Positions 5,463 to 11,912 of a DNA stretch of 16,037 nucleotides are shown here, piece by piece. The notes under the pieces were generated by a model. The model was not told the origin of the DNA, ran no database searches, and saw nothing but the letters and a program-made list of their open reading frames with translations. Every line of letters starts with the position of its first letter. Positions within the stretch are counted from its first letter, which is position 1. This DNA is from Planctomycetota bacterium. Lineage in GTDB: Bacteria; Planctomycetota; Phycisphaerae; Sedimentisphaerales; Anaerohalosphaeraceae. The position numbers and the translations under genes are program-made. The DNA lies in assembly GCA_030637065.1 (NCBI GenBank), contig DAOVVQ010000058.1, positions 1-16,037 on the forward strand, written 5' to 3'.

Positions 5463-6770
5463 ATGGCACGACGAAAAGCATTTGCACTGGTATTGATCGC
5501 AGTAACGATCCTTGGTATCACGGCGTCAGCGGCTGACTGGCCGCAGTGGCGTGGCCCCGGCCGCGACGGTGTCTGGACCGAAGACGGCATCGTCAAGGAA
5601 TTCAGCTCGTCGCAGTTACCCGTCCTCTGGCGAACACCGATCGCCAGCGGTTACAGCGGCCCCACCGTCGCCGATGGCAGGGTTTTTATTACGGACCGCC
5701 TGACCAAGCCGAAACAGGTCGAGCGGGTCCATTGCTTTGACGCCGCCAGCGGCAAAGAGATATGGTCGCATACCTACGACTGCACTTACGAAAAGGTCGG
5801 CTACCCGGACGGCCCGCGGGCGGCGGTCACCGTAGCCGGCGGCAGAGCCTACTCCTTAGGTGCGATGGGGCACCTGTTCTGTTTCGATGCCGCCAACGGA
5901 AGGATCCTTTGGAATATCGACCTGAACACAAAGTACAAGATCGACAAGCCCGTCTGGGCGATCGCCGCTGCCCCGCTGGTCGAAAGTAACCTGCTGATCG
6001 TCATGATCGGCGGCCCTAAAGGGGCCTGCATCGTCGCCTTTGACAAGGACAGCGGCAAGCAAAGATGGAAGGCGCTAAACGATTCGGTCTCGTACTCGGC
6101 GCCGATCATGATCGAGCAGGCCGGCAAGCGCGTCTTCGTCTGCCTGACGGGCGAGCGGATCGTCGGCCTCGACCCGCTGACGGGCGAGCTTTACTGGGAG
6201 CATCCATTCGAGCCGCTGAAGATGGTGATATCGGTCCCGACGCCGGTGTATCGAAACGGCTATCTCTTCGTCAGTTCCTTCTATGACGGCTCGCTCATGC
6301 TCAAAGTCAATCCTGACGAGCTCAGCGTCGAAAAGCTCTGGCGCCGCATAGGCAAAAGCGAAAGGGAAACCGACGGCCTCCACTGCATGATCTCGACCCC
6401 GGTGATCATTGGCGACTACCTCTACGGTGTCGATAGCTACGGCGAGCTTAGATGCCTCGAAGCGCAGACCGGCGACCGCGTATGGGAGAGCCTCGAAGCG
6501 GTCCCGACCGCCCGATGGGCCAATATCCACATGGTCGAAAATGGCAAAAATATCTGGATGTTCAACGAACGCGGCGAACTGATCATCAGCCGCCTTTCGC
6601 CAAGGGGCTATCGCGAAATAAGCCGCACAAAACTGATCAAGCCGACAACCGGACAGCTCGACAAGCGAAACGACGGGGTCTGCTGGGCCCACCCGGCATA
6701 CGCCAACAGAAACGTATACATAAGAAACGACAACGAACTACTATGCGCAAGCCTCGACGATAATTATTAA
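5463..6770 (+). CDS. Secreted PQQ-like beta-propeller repeat protein
   Basis: A 435-residue exported protein. The signal peptide MARRKAFALVLIAVTILGITASA-A ends near residue 23, directly followed by DWPQWRGPGRDGV, a start shared by many planctomycete PQQ-repeat proteins. PQQ-like/quinoprotein-type repeats recur as F/L-D-x-x-S/T-G-x-x-x-W: CFDAASGKEIW (91-101), CFDAANGRILW (140-150), AFDKDSGKQRW (192-202), GLDPLTGELYW (235-245) and a later RCLEAQTGDRVW. This fits a seven- or eight-bladed propeller. The residues of true PQQ dehydrogenases are not evident, so it is more likely a binding or scaffold protein (BamB-like fold) than an enzyme. It has its own promoter, lies alone on its transcript, and ends 25 bp from the convergent DUF1080 gene. 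Its exact role with the neighbouring glycan enzymes is inferred only from position. Confidence 0.85.
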   Translation: MARRKAFALVLIAVTILGITASAADWPQWRGPGRDGVWTEDGIVKEFSSSQLPVLWRTPIASGYSGPTVADGRVFITDRLTKPKQVERVHCFDAASGKEIWSHTYDCTYEKVGYPDGPRAAVTVAGGRAYSLGAMGHLFCFDAANGRILWNIDLNTKYKIDKPVWAIAAAPLVESNLLIVMIGGPKGACIVAFDKDSGKQRWKALNDSVSYSAPIMIEQAGKRVFVCLTGERIVGLDPLTGELYWEHPFEPLKMVISVPTPVYRNGYLFVSSFYDGSLMLKVNPDELSVEKLWRRIGKSERETDGLHCMISTPVIIGDYLYGVDSYGELRCLEAQTGDRVWESLEAVPTARWANIHMVENGKNIWMFNERGELIISRLSPRGYREISRTKLIKPTTGQLDKRNDGVCWAHPAYANRNVYIRNDNELLCASLDDNY

Positions 6771-6799
6771 GAATCCGCGTGGGCCAAGACCCACCCTAC
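6771..6799. repeat. Solo half-element with hairpin between convergent genes
   Basis: GTGGG (6779-6783), loop CCAAGA, CCCAC (6790-6794) form a small hairpin in the 25-bp gap. On the minus strand the sequence reads GTAGGGTGGGTCTTGGCCCA, whose first 11 bases match the arm GTAGGATGGGT of the inverted-repeat element at 10229-10327 except for one base. The TAG stop of the minus-strand DUF1080 gene lies inside it. It may serve as a weak bidirectional terminator. Confidence 0.45.
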
Positions 6800-8091
6800 C
6801 GATCGATCGGGATCAGGACTATGTTTCGGTATTCCATCTGTGCGCCTTCCGACTGAATGCAGATCCTGCCGGGCGTTTCCCAGCATTCGGTGGCGCTGTT
6901 CTGCAACAGGCCGTTTACCCTTATATCAAGCCTGCCGCCGTCGAGGCTTATCTCGTAGTTATTCCACTCGCCCAGGGGTCTTTCGTTAGACTCGTGCATC
7001 TTCACCGTCCGCCGGCCCCTGGTCCTGTCGGGATCGGTCTTCATCGGGAACGCGTCGATGTTCCATATATCGCCGATATTGCCATACGCACCCTGTGACT
7101 CGATCGACCGCGGCCAGACCTTAAACGGCTCGACCGCCCGCAGCAGCACGCCGCTGTTACCCTTGGTGATATGGCGAAGTTGGAGCCGCACGATATAATT
7201 GGTGTAATCCTCGGTCGTATAGATATAGCCGCGGGGCTTGCCGAGATTGGCCAGCGCCTTGTCCTTAACGGACCAGACGTCCTTGAGTTCGCCGCTGGAG
7301 AAGGCCCACCCATCGAGGTCCTTGTTATTAAACAGCAGCTTTGCCGGCCCGAAATGCTCCGGCAGGTGCTTGACGAGGATGTCCTTAAACTCGACGACCA
7401 TCGGCGGACCCTTGTGTATCTGCAATGCAAGAACGCCGTCAAGGGCTCCGTCCTTCGGGTCCTCGTCGATCAGCTCGATGGTCTGAAAGCCGTTGAGAAT
7501 ATGGACGATGTGATTGCCGCGGGCGATGATGGTATATTCGTTCCAGTCCTGCTCCTTGTAGTAGCCGGCCTTTTTCAGGGCATCCTGATCGGCAACCTGG
7601 TTGACGGCTCGCTGGGTGCCCTTTTTGTCAATGACCATGAACTGGCCGACATGCGGCAGCCACCCCCGGCCCTTCTCATGGTACAGAAAGCCAACCTTGC
7701 CCTGCTGATTGCATATCTCAGCCTGATAGCCGCTTATCCGCCACTCGCCGAGATCCTGGCTGCGGTACTGGATGCCGGAGTTGCCGTTTTGTATGCGAAA
7801 CTTCACTTTCAATACAAAGTTTTTGAGCTTGCCGCCGCGCCATATACAAAAGGTATTATAAGGAGCCGCCGCCTTCTTCGTCGTCTCGCCGCGGATAACA
7901 CCATCCTTAACCGACCAGAATCGCGGATCACCGTCCCAGCCGCTAAGGTCCCTGCCGTTAAAAATCCGCTCAAAACCATAGTCACTATGCCCACCCGCAG
8001 CAAAAGCGTCCCCGCCGACAGCTAACATCGCCGCCGCCAAAAACAAAACACCCAAAAAAACAACCCCAAACCTGCAATTTCCACTATCCAT
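6796..8091 (-). CDS. Secreted tandem 3-keto-disaccharide hydrolase (DUF1080) domain protein
   Basis: A 431-residue exported protein with two DUF1080/3-keto-disaccharide-hydrolase domains (concanavalin-like jelly roll). Domain 1, about 38-242, has FERIFNGRDLSGWDG, FWSVKDGVIRGE, GNSGIQYRS and GYQAEI. Domain 2, about 249-428, has KLLFNNKDLDGWAF, VWSVKDKALANLG, GNSGVLLRAV and WNNYEISLDGGRLDIRVNG. The family hydrolyses 3-keto-glycosides made by sugar oxidoreductases and is expanded in planctomycetes and Bacteroidota. The signal peptide ends around AFA-AGG (29-33). The ATG at 8091 is chosen because GGGAGGT (8099-8105 region, minus strand) stands 7 nt ahead; an in-frame ATG at 8163 lies in the putative -35 box. 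Domain 1 keeps the GYQAEI strand more clearly than domain 2, so the two halves may differ in activity. Confidence 0.88.
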   Translation of the reverse strand: MDSGNCRFGVVFLGVLFLAAAMLAVGGDAFAAGGHSDYGFERIFNGRDLSGWDGDPRFWSVKDGVIRGETTKKAAAPYNTFCIWRGGKLKNFVLKVKFRIQNGNSGIQYRSQDLGEWRISGYQAEICNQQGKVGFLYHEKGRGWLPHVGQFMVIDKKGTQRAVNQVADQDALKKAGYYKEQDWNEYTIIARGNHIVHILNGFQTIELIDEDPKDGALDGVLALQIHKGPPMVVEFKDILVKHLPEHFGPAKLLFNNKDLDGWAFSSGELKDVWSVKDKALANLGKPRGYIYTTEDYTNYIVRLQLRHITKGNSGVLLRAVEPFKVWPRSIESQGAYGNIGDIWNIDAFPMKTDPDRTRGRRTVKMHESNERPLGEWNNYEISLDGGRLDIRVNGLLQNSATECWETPGRICIQSEGAQMEYRNIVLIPIDR

Positions 8092-8134
8092 GATCAGACC
8101 TCCCAATAAAAGATTATTGCCAGCACATAAGGCC

Positions 8135-8163
8135 AAGATAGCCCATCCAGCCGCAAACATCAA
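8135..8163 (-). promoter_or_regulatory. Candidate promoter for the tandem-DUF1080 gene
   Basis: Read on the minus strand: TTGATG (8163-8158), 17-bp spacer, TATCTT (8140-8135). The leader would be about 35-40 nt to the ATG at 8091. Confidence 0.45.
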
Positions 8164-8222
8164 GCCTCATTACAGGTGCGGGATTTGGTGTTTTTTGGCG
8201 TTATTTTTGGGGATTTGAACCT

Positions 8223-8251
8223 TTGACATCGCCGGTGTGGGGGCGTATAAT
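8223..8251 (+). promoter_or_regulatory. Perfect-consensus sigma-70 promoter for the DUF1080 lipoprotein
   Basis: TTGACA (8223-8228), exactly 17 bp (8229-8245), TATAAT (8246-8251): no mismatch to the consensus. The transcript should start near 8258, about 58 nt before the ATG at 8317. Confidence 0.75.
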
Positions 8252-8316
8252 GATTGTATTGTGCTAAAATCGTATGTTTTTACTGTTCTTAGGCTGCTAA
8301 AAAAGGAGTAAGTGTT

Positions 8317-9027
8317 ATGGCTATCAGAAAGATCGCGATCGTATTATTGGCTGTTATTCTCACATCGGCGTGCAATTCATCGGCGGTTAAATCCGGCGGA
8401 TGGGAGACCATTTTTGACGGCGAGAGCCTTGCCGGCTGGACCCAGCTCAACGGGATGGCGACCTATAAGGTTCAAAACGGCACTATCGTCGGTCGAACCA
8501 CCGAAGGAAGCCCCAACTCGTTCCTTTGCAGCGATAAGGATTACGGCGACTTCGAGCTTGAGTTTGATGTCAAGTGCGATACCGGCCTTAATTCCGGCGT
8601 CCAGATCCGCTCGCGTGTCAAGACCGAAGCCGATGTGCTCCCCATAGAAAAGAATGTTAAGAACCAGCACCTCGGTCACGTCTTTGGTCCGCAGATCGAG
8701 ATCGAAGCCAGTCCCGGCCAGGCCGGTTATATCTACGGCGAGGCGACCGGGCTAAAGTGGCTCTCGACCGAGCCTAACAGCAAGGACCCGAAGGTAAACC
8801 AGCATTCGTACTACATGAACGATATCTGGAACCATTACCGCATTGTCGCCAAGGGCCCGCGTATCCAGACGTTCATTAACAGCACAAAGGTCGCCGATCT
8901 GACGCACAAGGAAATCTACAAGACCCATAAGACCGGGACCATCGGCCTGCAGGTCCACGGCATCAAACCCGGTACGGGCCCGTATAAGGTGGCCTGGCGT
9001 AACATTCGCGTCCGCAGTCTGGACTAA
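8317..9027 (+). CDS. DUF1080 (3-keto-disaccharide hydrolase domain) lipoprotein
   Basis: A 236-residue protein starting with a lipoprotein signal peptide, MAIRKIAIVLLAVILTSAC; the lipobox LTSAC puts the lipidated Cys at 19. The rest is one DUF1080/3-keto-disaccharide-hydrolase domain (about 28-235): WETIFDGESLAGWTQLNG, YKVQNGTIVGRTT, FLCSDKDYGDFELEFDVK, NSGVQIRSR, GPQIEIEAS, WNHYRIVAKGPRIQTFING-like and a closing IGLQVHG/VAWRNIRVRSL. The family acts on 3-keto-glycosides, and membrane anchoring would hold it on the periplasmic or cell-surface side. The start is set by AAAAGGAG (8301-8308), 8 nt before the ATG. It is the first gene after a perfect promoter and is followed after 38 bp by the Tat-exported glycoside-hydrolase-like gene, most likely in the same operon. 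Confidence 0.9.
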   Translation: MAIRKIAIVLLAVILTSACNSSAVKSGGWETIFDGESLAGWTQLNGMATYKVQNGTIVGRTTEGSPNSFLCSDKDYGDFELEFDVKCDTGLNSGVQIRSRVKTEADVLPIEKNVKNQHLGHVFGPQIEIEASPGQAGYIYGEATGLKWLSTEPNSKDPKVNQHSYYMNDIWNHYRIVAKGPRIQTFINSTKVADLTHKEIYKTHKTGTIGLQVHGIKPGTGPYKVAWRNIRVRSLD

Positions 9028-9065
9028 CAGGAGGGCGAACAATTAAACCCAGCCGGCAAAGTCAA

Positions 9066-10178
9066 ATGAACCGTCGCGATTTTTGTGGAACCTGCGCTGC
9101 TGTTGCCGGCGGGTTTGTGTTGTCGCGTCACAGTCTGGATGTTCGCAAGGGGATCTATCCAAGGCTCAAGGAAGAGCCGTTCGGGTTCGGGATATACCCC
9201 AATATTCGCTCGGGCTTTAAGGGCGTTTACCGCGAAGATGCGGCGACCATCGAAGAGTGGGCCAGGAACCCTTACATATCCGGCACCCAGCTTAATTTCC
9301 TCTGGGGCGAACTCGAGCCGGAGGAGGGCAGGTTCCGCTGGGACATGATCGAAGAGGGCCTGGAGGTCTGGGCCAGGCACGGCAAGAAGTGCTGGCTGGA
9401 GATCCCCACAGCCGGTCGCTGGGCAAGACCGGGCCAGCATCCCACGCCCCCCTGGGCCTACGAAAAGGGCGTGCCCAAGATCGAGACAGCGGGGACGGGG
9501 TCCTATCCCGTCTTCTGGAACGAACTGTATCTGGAGCTGTGGGGCAATTTCGTTCGTAAACTTGCCAAAAGGTATGACGGCGACCCGCGGCTTGATCATA
9601 TATCTACCGCCGGTTATTCCAACGGAACCGAACCCAGGCTTTCGTCGAAGGAAGACTATCTGCTAATGGACCAGTGGATCGCGGCGGGTTTTGACGGATT
9701 CGGACCTGAAGGAGTTTATTATACGCAGGCGATAAAGCCCATCATGGAATACTTCGCTGAAGCTTTTAAGAAAACTCCGATCAGCCAGACGTATATCGAC
9801 AAGAATGAATTTAAAAATGCGATGTACTCTTTAGCCGGCGAGTTAGGCTTTATCCTGACGAGTAACGGGATGGGGACCAATTCGATGAACCCGGATAGTC
9901 GTCAGAAATGGCGTGACATGAAGCGGCAATACGGCGTAACAGTGGGTTATCATGAGTGGGGTCCGTCGGGCAGAAATCTTGCCGGGTATAACGAGTTCGG
10001 GAAGGTCCCTTTGATGTATGCGTATCGCAATATCCTCGGCAGCGATGACGATGCGGCGATCAAGCCTTTCAGCCGGGTCAGCTACGTGCCGTTTAGCAAG
10101 AGGATCCCAGAGGTCGAGACCGAGGCCGAGTGGATGGCAGCGTTGGAATGGGCCTGGAAGCATTTAGAGAGGGGCTGA
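9066..10178 (+). CDS. Tat-exported TIM-barrel glycoside hydrolase-like protein
   Basis: A 370-residue protein opening with MNRRDFCGTCAAVAGGFVLS, a twin-arginine leader (RR at 3-4) of the kind seen on both sulfatases further on. The mature part looks like a (beta/alpha)8 glycoside hydrolase of clan GH-A, nearest in feel to beta-galactosidase/GH42-type barrels. It has ISGTQLNFLWGELEPEEGRF (71-90: the N-W-x-x-x-E-P-x-x-G-x-F/Y strand), KKCWLEIPTAGRW (107-119), TPPWAYEKG, a long helix FVRKLAKRYDGDPRLDHIS, then GTEP (Glu 189) and VGYHEWGP (Glu 297). The two Glu are plausible acid/base and nucleophile by position; this is inference. The substrate is unknown. No good Shine-Dalgarno precedes the ATG (GGAGGG is about 30 nt away), which suggests translation coupled to the upstream DUF1080 lipoprotein. 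A domain-level search could still move it to another barrel family. Confidence 0.65.
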   Translation: MNRRDFCGTCAAVAGGFVLSRHSLDVRKGIYPRLKEEPFGFGIYPNIRSGFKGVYREDAATIEEWARNPYISGTQLNFLWGELEPEEGRFRWDMIEEGLEVWARHGKKCWLEIPTAGRWARPGQHPTPPWAYEKGVPKIETAGTGSYPVFWNELYLELWGNFVRKLAKRYDGDPRLDHISTAGYSNGTEPRLSSKEDYLLMDQWIAAGFDGFGPEGVYYTQAIKPIMEYFAEAFKKTPISQTYIDKNEFKNAMYSLAGELGFILTSNGMGTNSMNPDSRQKWRDMKRQYGVTVGYHEWGPSGRNLAGYNEFGKVPLMYAYRNILGSDDDAAIKPFSRVSYVPFSKRIPEVETEAEWMAALEWAWKHLERG

Positions 10179-10228
10179 TGGTCCGGCTCCAGCGGCGGCG
10201 GGCGAATGCCGGCTTATCCCAACAGCAG

Positions 10229-10327
10229 CGTAGGATGGGTAACGAATCCTATCTGCCTATAAGGCAGTTACCCATGCTGCACGGATAGCCTACAGAACCG
10301 CATGGGTAACAAGTTACCCATCCTACG
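10229..10327. mobile_element. Nested inverted-repeat element, MITE/BIME-like (99 bp)
   Basis: Outer arms CGTAGGATGGGTAAC (10229-10243) and GTTACCCATCCTACG (10313-10327) are perfect 15-bp inverted repeats. Inside are a CTGCC-TATAA-GGCAG hairpin (10253-10267) and a second perfect 11-bp inverted pair GTTACCCATGC (10267-10277) / GCATGGGTAAC (10300-10310). Four copies of the word TGGGTAAC occur in alternating orientation. It encodes nothing and shows no clear target-site duplication. It lies between two convergent genes and may help end transcription of both. Confidence 0.75.
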
Positions 10328-10364
10328 AGACTAATCCAGCGTCCGGCGGTAGGCTAACGCGGCT

Positions 10365-11792
10365 TTATCCCGACAGGGTGTGTATCAGCAGTGCGTTCGA
10401 GGTGTCGGGGCCTAACATTTCTCTGCCCGGCACGAGGATTATCCGCTCGGCGATCGCAGCCCATCCGTTTTTGATTATTGCCGCATTAACCAGTTTGACG
10501 AATCCTTCCATGCTGTCCGGCTGGGGCTTGCAGATGGAGATGACGCCGTAATGCAGACTCATCTGCCGGCAGATAAGCTCGTCGGAGCTGAACGCGGCGA
10601 TGGGGACGTCGATCCTGGCCTTGCTTAATAGCTGGGCCGTTTGGCCGTCCTCGGACCATACGACTACCAGCCTCGGCTCGATGTCATCTGTCATCTGGGC
10701 GACGCTTCGGGCGATGGCGGCCTCTTCGGCGAGCGCTTCGTCGGTTTCAATCCGGGGCCTTGGCTCGTCGGACTCGTCAAGAAACGCCTCGGTTACCTTT
10801 CCGATCCTGCCGATCGTGCGGACCGCTTCGAGCGGATACTTTCCGATAGCCGTTTCGCCGGAGAGCATCACCGCGTCGGTAAAATCCATTATGGCGTTGG
10901 CAACGTCGGATGCCTCGGCTCTGGAGGCGGTGGGGCTTTCGATCATGGACTGGAGCATCTGCGTGGCGATGATCACGGGCTTGCCGAGTCGCCGGCACAA
11001 CCGGGTGATCCGTTTCTGGATAAGCGGGACGCGGGCGAAATCCATCTCGACGCCAAGATCGCCCCGTGCGACCAGGACCGCGTCGCTGGCGCCGACAATA
11101 CTATCAAGGTTCTCGACGGCCTGGGGTTTTTCGATCTTGGAAATGACCTTGATCCTGGAGCCGGCCCGGCTGATATGGTCCTTTAGGTGGTTGATCTCGT
11201 CGGCGGTGCGAACAAAACTGAGTGCGAGATAATCAAGCTTATTTTCGATCGCCCAGTCGACATATTTCCAGTCCCGTTTGGTGATCGCCGGCCACTTCAT
11301 CGCGGTATCCGGAAGATTGATGCCCTTATTGCTGCTAAGGGGCCCGCCGATGAGGACGTGGCAGGATAGTTTGTCCTGCTCTTTGCCCGAGACGCCAAGG
11401 GCGATCTTGCCGTCATTGATCAGGACCCGCTGGCCGACCTCGACATCATTTACGAAATCCGGATAGTTCGTACCAAAGCTGTGGGCGTTTCCGGTTTCAA
11501 TTGCATTGGAAATAGTCACCTCGTCGCCTTCGTCGAGCATTTCGCCGTCGGGATCGATCTTGCCAACGCGTATCTTAGGGCCGCAAAGGTCGCCGGCAAC
11601 CGCGATCGAATGGGTGAATCTGCTGCGGGCTTCGTTGACGGCTTTGAGTATCGAAGCGTGTGTCTTAAAATCGCCGTGCGAAAAATTCAGCCTGAAAACG
11701 TCGACACCGTCATCGATCAGTGAGGCGATGGCCTCGACATCCGAGCAGGATGGCCCTGTCGTGGCGACTATTTTCGTTTTTGTCGTAAGCAA
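10365..11792 (-). CDS. pyk: Pyruvate kinase
   Basis: The last step of glycolysis: phosphoenolpyruvate + ADP to pyruvate + ATP in the cytosol. The 475-residue product has the family's normal length. Motifs in order: KTKIVATTGPSCSD, FRLNFSHG (33-40, substrate and cation residues), GDLCGPKIRVG (68-78; the family more often has DLQGPKIR), KGINLPDTA, the active-site KIEKPQA (219-225; Glu 221 a metal ligand), VLVARGDLGVEM (239-250; Asp 245), and ATQMLQSMIESPTASRAEASDVANA (276-300) with VMLSGETAIGKYP. A C-terminal regulatory-type domain ends ILVPGREMLGPDTSNALLIHTL. The start is a TTG at 11792: no ATG or GTG fits, the protein begins where the family does, and AAAGGA precedes it by about 7 nt. It is downstream of the symporter on the same strand but has its own candidate promoter. 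Confidence 0.95.
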   Translation of the reverse strand: MLTTKTKIVATTGPSCSDVEAIASLIDDGVDVFRLNFSHGDFKTHASILKAVNEARSRFTHSIAVAGDLCGPKIRVGKIDPDGEMLDEGDEVTISNAIETGNAHSFGTNYPDFVNDVEVGQRVLINDGKIALGVSGKEQDKLSCHVLIGGPLSSNKGINLPDTAMKWPAITKRDWKYVDWAIENKLDYLALSFVRTADEINHLKDHISRAGSRIKVISKIEKPQAVENLDSIVGASDAVLVARGDLGVEMDFARVPLIQKRITRLCRRLGKPVIIATQMLQSMIESPTASRAEASDVANAIMDFTDAVMLSGETAIGKYPLEAVRTIGRIGKVTEAFLDESDEPRPRIETDEALAEEAAIARSVAQMTDDIEPRLVVVWSEDGQTAQLLSKARIDVPIAAFSSDELICRQMSLHYGVISICKPQPDSMEGFVKLVNAAIIKNGWAAIAERIILVPGREMLGPDTSNALLIHTLSG

Positions 11793-11883
11793 GTTGTGAT
11801 CCTTTCTTCGCCGGCGAACTTTATTCGCGATCAGCCTTGACGTAAGTTACAGATGCCCCAGCCGTGCTCCTGATCTGGCCTGG

Positions 11884-11912
11884 ATTGTACCGTCAGGGCC
11901 CTGAAAAATCAA
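11884..11912 (-). promoter_or_regulatory. Candidate promoter for pyk, overlapping the symporter stop codon
   Basis: On the minus strand TTGATT (11912-11907), 17-bp spacer, TACAAT (11889-11884). The -35 box overlaps the stop codon of the upstream symporter gene, which ends at 11909. The leader is about 85 nt to the TTG start. Confidence 0.5.

Larger units (their letters stand above)
8092..8316. other. Divergent promoter region between two DUF1080 genes
   Basis: 225 bp with a promoter toward each side (minus 8135-8163, plus 8223-8251) and no ORF. Their -35 boxes are about 60 bp apart, so one regulator bound between them could act on both. Confidence 0.55.

Noticed and set aside
7171..8025. 284-codon plus-strand frame
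   Set aside because: It is the antisense shadow of the tandem-DUF1080 gene, without ribosome site or recognisable domains.
10641..11186. 181-codon plus-strand frame, and the overlapping 210-codon frame at 10600-11232
   Set aside because: Both are antisense to pyruvate kinase, which is unmistakable on the minus strand.
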